Below, in pieces: positions 55,156-64,000 of a stretch of 64,000 bases of DNA. Within the stretch, counting starts at the first letter, position 1. Every line of letters begins with the position of its first letter. The notes under the pieces are model-generated. The model saw nothing but the letters and a program-made list of their open reading frames with translations. It was not told the DNA's origin and searched no databases. The position numbers were made by a program, and so were the translations under genes. This DNA is from Iris pallida (taxonomy: Eukaryota > Streptophyta > Magnoliopsida > Asparagales > Iridaceae). The stretch covers positions 5,024,197 to 5,088,196 of the forward strand of contig JANAVB010003999.1 of assembly GCA_029216955.1 (NCBI GenBank), written 5' to 3'.

Positions 55156-56961
55156 AATGGCCAAGATCGTCGCCCCAACACTCAGGGCCGCGTCTACGCC
55201 ATGACTCGAGACGAAGCGCTGGCATCAGATACAGTAGTGTCAGGTATACTAAAATTCAATAATGTGCCTACTCGTGTGTTATTTGATTCAGGCGCTTCAC
55301 ATAGTTTTATATCGGCGGACTTTGCCGTCGAGCACAAATTTCCTGTAATATTATTAGATCTCGACCTTAGCGTAAGCACACCTTCGGGCACACCAATTCT
55401 CACAAACTTAGCCTGTGCTGGCAGGATTATCTGTATCGACGGTCAAAAGATCGGTCTGGATGTGATAGTTCTAGACATGAAGGATTTTGACATCATTCTG
55501 GGAATGGATTGGCTCGGGCCGTGCAACGCAACCATAGATTGCGCTGAAAAGAAGGTCTCATTCTGCATACCTGGAGTGCCTGAATTCTGCTACTCGTGTG
55601 GTGAGGCGTCGCCGACCTGCATGGTGATCTCCGCAATATCTGCTCGACGGATGCTGCATTTCGGGTGTGAAGGCTATCTAGCTTCCATTCGAGACATGCG
55701 ACAGGATGGTGCAAACGCGGGTCAGACCGACGTTGTGGCAGAATTCCCAGACGTGTTCCCGGACGAGCTACCCGGTATGCCGCCCGATCGAGAAATAGAG
55801 TTCACCATCGACACATTCCCCGACACCCGGCCGATCTCGAAGGCTCCGTACAGAATGGCCCCTGCAGAATTGAAAGAAGTGAAGGCACAACTTCAGGAAT
55901 TACTCGATAGAGGGTTTATCCGTCCGAGTGTCTCGCCGTGGGGTGCGCCCGTGCTATTCGTGAAGAAGAAGGATGGATCGATGCGACTCTGCATCGACTA
56001 TCGGGAATTGAATAAAGCCACCGTCCGAAACAAATACCCTCTGCCCCGCATCGACGACTTGTTCGACCAGCTCCAAGGTGCAACGGTGTTTTCGAAGATT
56101 GATCTGCGATCGGGTTATCACCAACTCAAAGTCAAGCCAAATGACGTGTTGAAGTCTGCCTTTTTGTTATGGCCACTACGAGTTCTTGGTAATGCCGTTC
56201 GGTCTGACAAACGCCCCAACCGTCTTCATGGATCTAATGAATCGGGTGTTCCGTCCGTTCGTTAATAAGTTCGTAGTAGTTTTCATCGATGACATCCTCG
56301 TCTACTCGAAGGATCGAGCGCAACATGCAGAGCATCTGCGGACGGTACTCCAAACCCTTCGAGAGAATCAGTTGTACGCGAAGATGAGCAAGTGCGAGTT
56401 CTGGCTGAACAACATCTCATTCCTTGGGCACATCATCTCCGTCGCGGGCATCGCAGTCGATCCGAAGAAAGTCGAGGCAGTTGCTGATTGGAAACGGCCC
56501 GCATCAGTTAGCGAAATTTGAAGCTTCCTAGGCTTGGCGGGATACTACCGACGCTTCGTGAAGGACTTCGCGAAGATCGCATCGTCGTTGACTCGCGTCA
56601 CCCAGAAAGGAGTCGCATTCAAGTGGTCAGACGACTGTGAAGCTTCCTTCCAGGAGCTCAAACAACGGCTCGTTTTGGCCCCGATACTTGCTCTTCCTGA
56701 AGGGACGGAGGGATTTCAAATCTTCAGTGATGCTTCTGGCCAGGGCTTGGGTGTGTGCTCATGCAGCGGGATAAGGTGATATATTTTGCTTCCCGGCAGT
56801 TGAAGCCGCACGAGAAGGACTACCCCACGCACGACCTAGAACTAGCGACAATTATGTTCGCGTTGAAGCTGTGGCGTCACTATCTCTATGGCGTGGCGTG
56901 CATGATTTATACGGACCACAAAAGCCTCAAGTATCTCTTCACCCAGAAAGAACTGAATTTG
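55156..56961 (+). pseudogene. Protease, RT and 5' half of RNase H of gypsy B
   Basis: Protease: [12 protein letters not shown] at about 55279 and ILGMDWLG at about 55495. [22 protein letters not shown] intact at about 55935, YRELN, then a 5-base loss near 56163 shifts frame where the family has two further residues; MPFGLTNAP and [10 protein letters not shown] (catalytic DD) follow at about 56190 and 56284. TGA at 56519-56521 fits a former CGA. A one-base loss at about 56748 shifts frame within RNase H (SDASGQGLG); [20 protein letters not shown] and [11 protein letters not shown] follow. The solo LTR cuts in after the codon for QKELNL at 56961. Confidence 0.9.
56957..56961 (+). repeat. Left target-site duplication of the solo LTR
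   Basis: ATTTG, against ATTTA at 60070-60074: four of five match, and both keep a leucine codon in the interrupted RNase H. Confidence 0.75.
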
Positions 56962-59900
56962 TGTCATAACTGCTTTTCAAAAATTACTGTATTAATATTT
57001 TATTATATTTTCATCTAATTAAATATTTTGCTCAAAATATTTTTATGATATAAATAATAATTGATGCAATAATAATAATAATAATATTTTCCATTCTTAT
57101 CTTTTGATATTTTCTTTTTTTGAAAAAAAAAAAAAAAGAAGAGAGAAAAAAAAAAAGGGGAGAAAGAAAAGAAAAAAAAATAATAATAATAATAATATAT
57201 GTAGAGAAAGAGAGAGGAGGGGGGGACAGCCCCTCACCCGCACCCCTCTCTCCCTCTCCCGAAGCTTCTCTCTCTCACTCCCTCTCGGTTCTCTCTCTCT
57301 CTCCCGAACTCTCTCCCTCTCTCTATAAATCTCTCCCTCTCACTCTCATCTCCCTATCTCTCCATATCTCTCTCTCTCCTTCACTCTTCCCTTCTCTTCC
57401 CTCCTCTCGCTGCTGCTGTTACTGCGCTACTGCTGCTGCCGCTGCTGCGGCCATCGCCGGCGCCGCCCGCCGCTGCCGCCGCCCGCCTGCGCCGCCGCCG
57501 CCCGCCTACGCCGCCGCCCGCCTGCGCCGGCCACCCCCTCTCCGGCCAACCACATCTTCACCCTCCTCTCCTTCCTCCATCAACACTTCCCACACCACCA
57601 TCTTCACCCCCATCTCCACCATCACCACCACTACCATCTTCAAAATAGAAAAACCTAATCCCTTCAAAAAAAAAAAAAAAAAAAAAGGAAGAGGAAGAAG
57701 AAGAAGAAGGGGGAAGAAGAAGAAGCTCGAAGAAGAAATTGGAAGAAGGCTCAAAACCCTAATTCCGATCCGAAATCGGTTTCCCCAAGGCAAGTCCTCC
57801 TCTCTTTCTCCTTCTCAATATTTCCATCTAGGTTATTGGAAATCATATTTATTCTTTTATTATCATGATAAAATTCTGAAATTATAGCTTCATGAATAAT
57901 TTTGGGTAATACCGGAAAATTTAAATTGTAAGGTTTAATCTTCAAAAATATGAAATTTCATATCATAAGTATGGAATATGAATTAGTTAAGATAATATTC
58001 CTGAATTTTGTTTAATTAAATTCTTAATTGATAGTATTTAAAACAAGTCATGATATATTAAAATAAAGCAAATTCTAAAATCTAGTGAATGTTTAATTGA
58101 TGGATATAAACAAAAGTGTTATACATTTATGGTAATATTCCAAACAAGTGGAACTCGAATAGTCACAAATAGAGGAATTGATTTGAACACGGACTCTGGA
58201 CTTGCAATGTTGGACATGAACATTGGGACTCGTCATGAGCAAACAAACACCTGTGAACATATGGACTCTTCCAGGGTAAGTTGTCATACACATGTGTGGA
58301 CAGAACAATTGAACCCACTCTCCAGGGAGGTAAAGTATGAGGACGTTATCGTAGAAGCTGCAATTTTTCATTTATTTATATATGTATATATTTACCTACA
58401 TATCATCTATGTATATATATTTACGTACATAATATATATGTAATATACAAGTATATAAATACATATTATCTATATATGAGTATATGCCTACATACTACTA
58501 CATATATATATATGGTATATATTATACATACTGTATATATACATACTAATATAAATATATCTCTAATATATACATGATATATGCTATCTACATGCATATT
58601 ATCTATATGATACGTATATATCATATGTATATGTTTATATATATATATGTACAAGTATATAACACTATCCATATGAGATATATATACAATACCTATATGA
58701 TATATGTACATACTTTAAATTTTTGGAAGCAAGCTCACATTGGTATTCTGCTTTGATAAATTTGCAAATCACCATTCATTGCTAAAGGTAAATTGCAATT
58801 GCTCACTTGCCAAGGTAAAAAGTTCAATTTCCTATCCTTTTCCTCTCTTTTTTGTTTTATTATATATAAACTGCGTGGTCCGGTGTTGAGGTTGTCTCCA
58901 CCGAGGGGTCGGCGAACCCTTTTATTACTTGCGTGGTTCCGGTGTTGAGAGTTGCTCCACCGAAGGGGTCGGCGAGCCCATATTTTTCTTATCATTTATA
59001 TATGTTTTCTGTAAATTTCCGGGGCTCCTAAATACAAAGGAGACTCTGCCCAAATTTTTGAGAAATTCTAGAGATAGTCAAATTTCTGACCTTCGGAAAT
59101 TTTTAAAAAATTTCATATATAGGAAGCATTGGGCGGGGAGAACAACTGAATATTCCTAGATATCCCGTAACATAATAACCATAAAAAGCTGATCAGCATT
59201 CTACATCTTTTTAGATGTCCGTACTTCTAATTGCAATAGAGAGTACTAGCCCAAGGGAGGCTCCGAAATTACTACATCTATTTGACAGTAACATCAATAG
59301 ATGTCCGTACTTCTATTTTCAATAGAGAGTACTAGCCCAAGGGAGGCTCCGAAATCACAGCCTGATCCCAGGTTAACGGGATTGTTCACGGGAAATATCT
59401 AGAGATTCATTCAGAGTATCGTTCTCAAACTGCATTGCATTAGATATCATCCTACTCCAAGAACAACTCTGCCCTTTACATGGGAGTAGTTTCCTGTATG
59501 CTCAAGGGAAGCAAGTCTTATACAAGCTCAAGGGAAGCTCGGAAATCTTATAAAAATATGGAGTAGTATGATATTTACATTTAGTTAGTTAACAAAGGTA
59601 TATATATATATATACATATAGGTTTGTACAATATATAGGTAGTACGAGTTGACTTATTCTCGTCTTTGGAAACTGCATATTTCATTTATGTTTCATTTAT
59701 ATTTTACCGTCCTTGACCGAGGACTTGCTTGTCGTTTCTAAACGACCTAGTATTTGTTCACTAGGTGAAGAAAAAGAAGACGCCTCCGTCGAAGTATCGC
59801 CGCACTACAACGAGGAGTAAATTGTCTGGTTTACCTACAGTGATAACCAGCACTATCGTAGTTATCTTGTAAATTACTTTTGTAATAAGCTTATAGAAGC

Positions 59901-60069
59901 ATTGTTGGAAAAGTTCCCTGTATAATAGCTTCACTATATTTAATACCATGTAAACTCCTTGTATTTTCCATTTTTGCTGATGATTACAGGCGACAATCGC
60001 GGTTTCGGCGCGTAGCCTGGAGATGTGTTATGGCGTCCCCGTTTCAAATATGGGAAGCGGGACGTGACA
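56962..60069 (+). mobile_element. Solo LTR of a third Ty3/gypsy family, inserted in gypsy B RNase H
   Basis: 3,108 bases from TGTCATAACTGC to GGGACGTGACA with TG...CA ends and a near-perfect 5-bp duplication. No internal domain, primer site or second LTR was found, so this is an LTR left after recombination. A promoter-like TATAAAT sits at 57324-57330 in a CT-rich stretch (57240-57410). Internal tandem duplications occur at about 58871-58980 (58-bp period, TGCGTGGT..CCGGTGTTGAG) and about 59213-59356 (86-bp period, AGATGTCCGTACTTCT). The 255-codon ORF at 57120-57887 is low-complexity and not a gene. The end sequence is close to that of gypsy A, but the body differs. Confidence 0.82.
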
Positions 60070-61718
60070 ATTTACGGCAGAGGCGATGGCTCGAACTAAT
60101 CAAAGACTATGACTTATGAATCGACTACACGCCGGACAAGGGAAATATGATAGCGGATGCACTGAACCAGAAGTACTTAGCTTCGTTATGCATCAACGAT
60201 CGACTGCTGCGTGACTTGGAAGGAATGGACATTGAACTCCGAGTTCGTTTCAGAGACGTGAAACTAGCGCAACTGCGGGTGGAACCGAGCCTACTGGAGA
60301 GGATCAAATCTGCACAGAAGGATGACCCATACCTGGAGAAGATACGGAAGCTGATATCGACAGGAAAAGCGTCCGACTTTGCAGAGGACGAGTCGGGAGT
60401 GTTGTACGTGAAGGTACAGCTATGCGTACCGGACGACGCAGAACTTAGAAAGAAGATAATGTCGGAGGTGCATTATGTAAAATATTCCTTGCATCCTGGC
60501 AGCACCAAGATGTATAAGGACCTCCGCGTTGTCTTTTGGTGGCACGGCATGAAGAGGGACGTAGCGCTCTTTGTGTCAAAATGTATGGCCTGTCAGCAAG
60601 TCAAAGCCGAGCACCAGCGATCGGGCGGGGAGATGCAGAACCTCGCCATTCCAGAGTGGAAATGGGATCACATCACTATGGACTTCGTTGTTGGCTTGCC
60701 GAGGATGCCGTGGGGAAACGACGCCATCTGGGTCATTGTCGATCGACTAACCAAGTCGGCGCACTTTATCGCCATCAAAGTTACTTAGAACGTCGACCGC
60801 CTTGCTCAGATATACCTTGATGAAATAGTTCGGCTGTACGGGGTCCTAGTTTCTATCATCTTTGATCGGGATGGACGGTTCGTAGCGCGCTTCTGGAGTA
60901 GTCTTCATTCAGCACTGGGGACCAAGTTGAAGTTCAGCTCAGCTTATCATCCTCAGACTGACGGCCAAACAGAGCGGGTGAACCAAATTCTCGAAGATGT
61001 GTTACGACTCTGTGCGATCGACTTGAAGTCAAGTTGGGACGTCCATCTACCGCTGGCCGAGTTTGTATACAACAACAGCTATCAGTCCAGCATCCAAATG
61101 GCGCCGTATGAAGCTTTATACGGCCGGAAGTGCAGATCGCCCATTTGCTGGGATGAAGTCGGAGAACGGCAGATACTTGGTCCGGAGCTGGTGGAGCAGA
61201 CCGTGCTGAAGGTCAAGTTAATACGAGAGAGATTGAAGATAGCACAAAGCCGGCAGAAAAGCTATGCCGACACGCACCGACGCCTCCTCGAGTTCTCGGA
61301 AGGCGACCATGTATTCTTGAAAGTCATGCCCATGCGGAGAGTTTCCAGGTTCGGTGCGAAGGAGAAATTGAGCCCAAGATTTGTTAGCCCGTTCGAAATA
61401 TTGAAGCGAGTCGCCCCGGTAGCTTACCAAATCGCCTTGCCGCGTGCGTTGTCAGAGGCACATGACGTCTTCCACGTATCGTAATTACGGAAGTACGTAC
61501 ATGATCCGAGCCATGTTGTGGATTTGGGTAAGCTGGACCTGAAGGCGAACTTGTCATATGTCGAAGAGCCGGTACAAATCTTGGAACGCAAGGATAAACT
61601 TCTCCGCAACCGTGCTATTCTCCTTGTCCGCGTCCTCTGGAGGAACCATTCAGTCGAAGAGTCGACGTGGGAGCTTGACTCAGAAATGAAAGAAAAGTTT
61701 CCTTCATTGTTCTCGTAG
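60070..61718 (+). pseudogene. 3' half of RNase H, integrase and chromodomain of gypsy B
   Basis: One frame throughout. RNase H resumes with [16 protein letters not shown] 60117-60119 interrupts before DYTPDKGNMIADAL. Integrase: HHCC region with CMACQQVKAEHQ at about 60585; DFVVGLPRMPWG with the first D at about 60680; TAG at 60786-60788; IIFDRDGRF at about 60860; SSAYHPQTDGQTERVNQ at about 60935 with the glutamate. TAA 61482-61484 falls in HVS-LRKYV. The chromodomain (PVQILERKDKLLRNR...EESTWEL) spans about 61565-61680 and ends at TAG 61716-61718. Confidence 0.92.
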
Positions 61719-61737
61719 AGGTAGGTTCTATTTTAAG

Positions 61738-61772
61738 TTTCAAGGATGAAACTTTTTCTTAGTTGGTTATGG
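61738..61772 (+). promoter_or_regulatory. Decayed polypurine tract region of gypsy B
   Basis: TTTCAAGGATGAAACTTTTT is the diagnostic pre-LTR phrase of the clade. Directly before the LTR, however, stands AGTTGGTTATGG where a purine run is expected. Confidence 0.5.
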
Positions 61773-63348
61773 TGTAGTGTCCCGTCCCTACATCGTGCCC
61801 CGTACTCGGTCCACGGGGTACGCGAAAAAGGAACACTGTCGCTATCGATTCGGTCGGGATCGACCGAGTCGGTCGAACGGGAACGGTTGAATTAAGATCC
61901 ATTCCTCGTTATGGAATGTCTTCTTCGGAACCAAGTCCCATATTCAGCGGGTTGTGCCTCGAGGATTGACTCTGCGGCTGAGTCGAGAGAGACCTCCCGT
62001 TGCTCTGCTTTTCATGCCGCTTGCGTTGGTTTTGGCTTTGTTTTCTGAATGCGCTTTCGTGAATGTTTTCGATGGTTTTCATGGCTTGCATTTCGAACTC
62101 GTATTTCCTATCGAACTCCTTGAATAATGGAGTGTTCTAATCGGTTGCTTGTGCGATTTTAGGTAATCGCGTAGGCGACGTCTAGCGCGGCCAACAAGTC
62201 CTCTCGCCGAAGTAAACTCAAGGTGAGTGGCTGACCCTTCTCTTCTCGACCCCTTCTTAGGTAAATCGATAGTGTTGTTGCGGATGAAAGATTGAAGGCA
62301 AGGGCACGGGCACGGTAAAATGATTGAGTTTTTAAAGAGAATGTAGGCTATGTCTTAATAACTAAAAAAAGAAAAAAAATGGTCTTTGCACGGTCATGGA
62401 AAACTTGTCGACAAGGTAAAGTTTCCCCGCACGGCAACCCGGGGCCACGGGACCGTTGCGGCCAAAGAAGGAAGCATCTCATAAGCTGTGCTGGGCACAA
62501 TGTTAGGCGAGGACTTGCAGCGGGGCTCGCTACTCGCGCTGAAAGGGCCTCGTCTAATAAAAGCTAATGGAGTCCACGATGGCTCTGGGAGCCAATGACC
62601 AACACACGAAATATTGCACTTGGTATGGAAATGATAACAATTGACAGGGAAGAACATGGTAAGTTTCACAAGGTGCGGCACGGGCCGCCGTGGGTAAGTT
62701 TTGACGTAAATTTCATTATGCTTGTCATATGCTTGTTTGAAATTCATTAGGATGGTTAGAAACATTCATACTCTAAGTCATATAAACTCTTCAACCAAAT
62801 GAGAGCTTGGAACTTAAATAGCCATGCACCAGTACAAAGTGTAATGTACTGATCCTCGCTCTCCACGCTGGTACCCCGAACCACGAAGGGCGTGCCACTT
62901 GAAACTCAAGGCGAAGTGAACCCTTTTGAAGCCTCGTCCGCGTGGGAAGGCTTGTGTTTCTGGAATCCTTTTGAAGACTCCGCACTCAGGACAAAGAAGA
63001 ATAGATGGCGGCTCGGCTTCCCTCAATCCCAGGTAGAAAGCGTAATAGTTTTTGCTTGTAAAAAGGGATGTAATGTATGGAACGACTATCTCATCGGCGT
63101 TCATTTTGTAAGTCGAGTCATGTTGTAGCCCGCACGACAATGAATGTAAAGAAGACTATGTAAAGTTTTATTATTATCAATGAAAAAGTATTTCTATTCT
63201 AAATGTGTCATTCAATTTCTCTGCGTACTCTAACTTGATGTTGTGTTTCGGATAACCTTATGACTATGCCTTGTCCGATCGCAACTTAGGTTCGCACGGC
63301 ATCACGCCCGGGAGACGACTATCGATTCTACGGAATCAGGGCGTGACA
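61773..63348 (+). repeat. 3' LTR of gypsy B
   Basis: Pairs with 52218-53805; ends TGACA at 63348, then GGAGG. Confidence 0.95.
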
Positions 63349-63966
63349 GGAGGTCCTTCTTCTGATGCTTCTGAGGGGGTGACTCCCCATATGGTTTTCC
63401 CTATTCTCCCTCTGGTCAAGTTTCTCTCTACATCTGGTTTTTCAAATATACTCCAAGTGAACGGTGTGGGTGACCTTGCTCTGGACCTTATGGACAGTGA
63501 CCATGTGGAGAATGACAACTCGGAGGTCGAATTGTGGTACAAGTCCCCCTCTTCTCCTGAGATTCTCCCTGACCCCTGTGTGGAGTCGTCTTGTGGGTCC
63601 CACTCCTACAACATTATCCCACACCTTGGTTCTGATTTATCCACCCTATCATCACCATGCATTGATCCTACTTCATACTCTTCGCCCCCCAGCAACAACA
63701 ACCCCATCATCGAACTCCCCCCCTCGCCTAATCCCTCTCCGGAAAAACCCCTTCCCCCCCGTAAACTGACTTGGAAGCGACGGGCTCGTATGAGTCAGTC
63801 CACCTCTACTCCCCCCATAGCACCCAATATGATATCAAGGAAGCGTCTTCCCCCTGCTATCAATAATCCCAGAGCTGTGAAGCGATTGGCTAATCCACTA
63901 CCCATTCTGCCTCAAGACACTATAGATTCGGCGACTGTCGGTAAACAGCCGCTTAACAAATGTTAG
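63349..63966 (+). CDS. LINE ORF1, 3' part
   Basis: The frame resumes with the duplicated GGAGG so that the codons before 52217 and after 63353 join without shift. The rest of ORF1 is Ser/Pro-rich with a basic patch (LTWKRRARMSQS, SRKRLPPAINN) near the end, as is common for plant LINE ORF1 tails, and stops at TAG 63964-63966. Confidence 0.8.
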   Translation, partial: GGPSSDASEGVTPHMVFPILPLVKFLSTSGFSNILQVNGVGDLALDLMDSDHVENDNSEVELWYKSPSSPEILPDPCVESSCGSHSYNIIPHLGSDLSTLSSPCIDPTSYSSPPSNNNPIIELPPSPNPSPEKPLPPRKLTWKRRARMSQSTSTPPIAPNMISRKRLPPAINNPRAVKRLANPLPILPQDTIDSATVGKQPLNKC

Positions 63967-64000
63967 TGTTTTCCTGGAACTGTCGTGGGCTGAGGAATGC
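63960..64000 (+). CDS. LINE ORF2, first 13 codons (endonuclease start)
   Basis: ATG at 63960 overlaps the ORF1 stop (ATGTTAG). The first residues MLVFSWNCRGLRN match the start of the apurinic endonuclease domain of L1-type LINEs, where SWNCRGL with its metal-site asparagine is nearly invariant. Truncated by the window end. Confidence 0.85.
   Translation, partial: MLVFSWNCRGLRN

Larger units (their letters stand above)
52218..63348 (+). mobile_element. Ty3/gypsy LTR retrotransposon B (Tekay/Del-type chromovirus), itself interrupted
   Basis: LTRs 52218-53805 and 61773-63348 (about 1.58 kb, TGTAGTG...TGACA), GGAGG duplicated outside, tRNA-Met primer site at 53809. Internal genes in order gag, protease, RT, RNase H (cut by a solo LTR at 56962-60069), integrase, chromodomain. 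All frames are broken. By eye the two LTRs differ at about 45 of ~1,570 aligned positions (near 3%) plus a 12-base and a 2-base indel. Confidence 0.95.
51010..64000 (+). mobile_element. L1-type LINE, split by gypsy B and running off the window
   Basis: The 5' part (51010-52217) has a C-rich leader and ORF1; the 3' part resumes at 63349 in the same frame and reaches the start of ORF2 at 63960. ORF2 would hold endonuclease and reverse transcriptase; only its first 41 bases are seen. The exact 5' end is not marked by any feature, so 51010 is approximate. Confidence 0.88.

Noticed and set aside
57120..57887. 255-codon ORF in the solo LTR
   Set aside because: Low-complexity K/E, S/P/L and A/P strings from microsatellites; the region is LTR leader DNA.
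58129..58756. Tyr/Ile-rich ORFs near 58.1-58.8 kb
   Set aside because: Encoded by TATA-type microsatellite DNA of the solo LTR on both strands.

Overview
This is a plant nuclear genome window. It has spliced plant genes with GT-AG introns (a membrane-associated kinase regulator and a DAA1-like AAA ATPase), chromodomain Ty3/gypsy elements, an L1-type LINE, a Mutator-like element with a plant mobile domain gene, PIF/Harbinger and hAT elements, many MITEs and tRNA-derived SINE-like copies. The GC-rich first exon of the kinase regulator hints at a monocot, but the species cannot be fixed from the sequence. No prokaryotic, viral-episome, CRISPR or rRNA feature was seen.

Layout. 1-8779: Ty3/gypsy element A (Tekay/Del-type chromovirus), its 5' LTR cut by the window edge, all ORFs broken, 3' LTR carrying a large minisatellite. 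9701-13705: a 4.0-kb Mutator-like element (MULE) with ~92-bp TIRs and a perfect 9-bp target duplication, holding a broken transposase on + and a plant-mobile-domain gene relic on -. 13749-16282: a PIF/Harbinger element with only the N-terminal part of its transposase. 16510-17285, 22344-23520 and 49320-49990: three long-hairpin elements, each flanked by a perfect 9-bp duplication (Mutator-type MITEs). 18320-19812: hAT-type MITE with another element nested inside. 20328-21273: MAKR gene. 24842-35900: MITEs, a 2.1-kb MULE-like element carrying a GRF zinc-finger ORF, SINE-like DNA and unassigned AT-rich DNA. 36325-48595 (minus): a 16-exon DAA1-like AAA ATPase gene whose introns hold several MITEs. 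48975-50471: MITE cluster upstream of it. 51010-64000: a LINE split by Ty3/gypsy element B (52218-63348, TSD GGAGG), which is itself split by a 3.1-kb solo LTR (56962-60069).

Only two loci look like working host genes. From memory, their Arabidopsis homologues (MAKR2 At1g64080 / DAA1 At1g64110, and MAKR5 At5g52870 / At5g52882) are also chromosomal neighbours, so the pair probably marks an old conserved gene neighbourhood into which about 25 transposable elements have inserted. I found no wholly new multi-gene system. The most unusual items are the subterminal inverted-motif arrays of the MULE, the modular palindromes and G/C-homopolymer core of the hairpin elements, the three-level nest, internal empty-site evidence for a nested MITE, and a one-base splice-donor defect near the end of the DAA1-like gene. 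Exon borders, repeat limits and LTR divergences were worked out by eye and may be off by a few bases.
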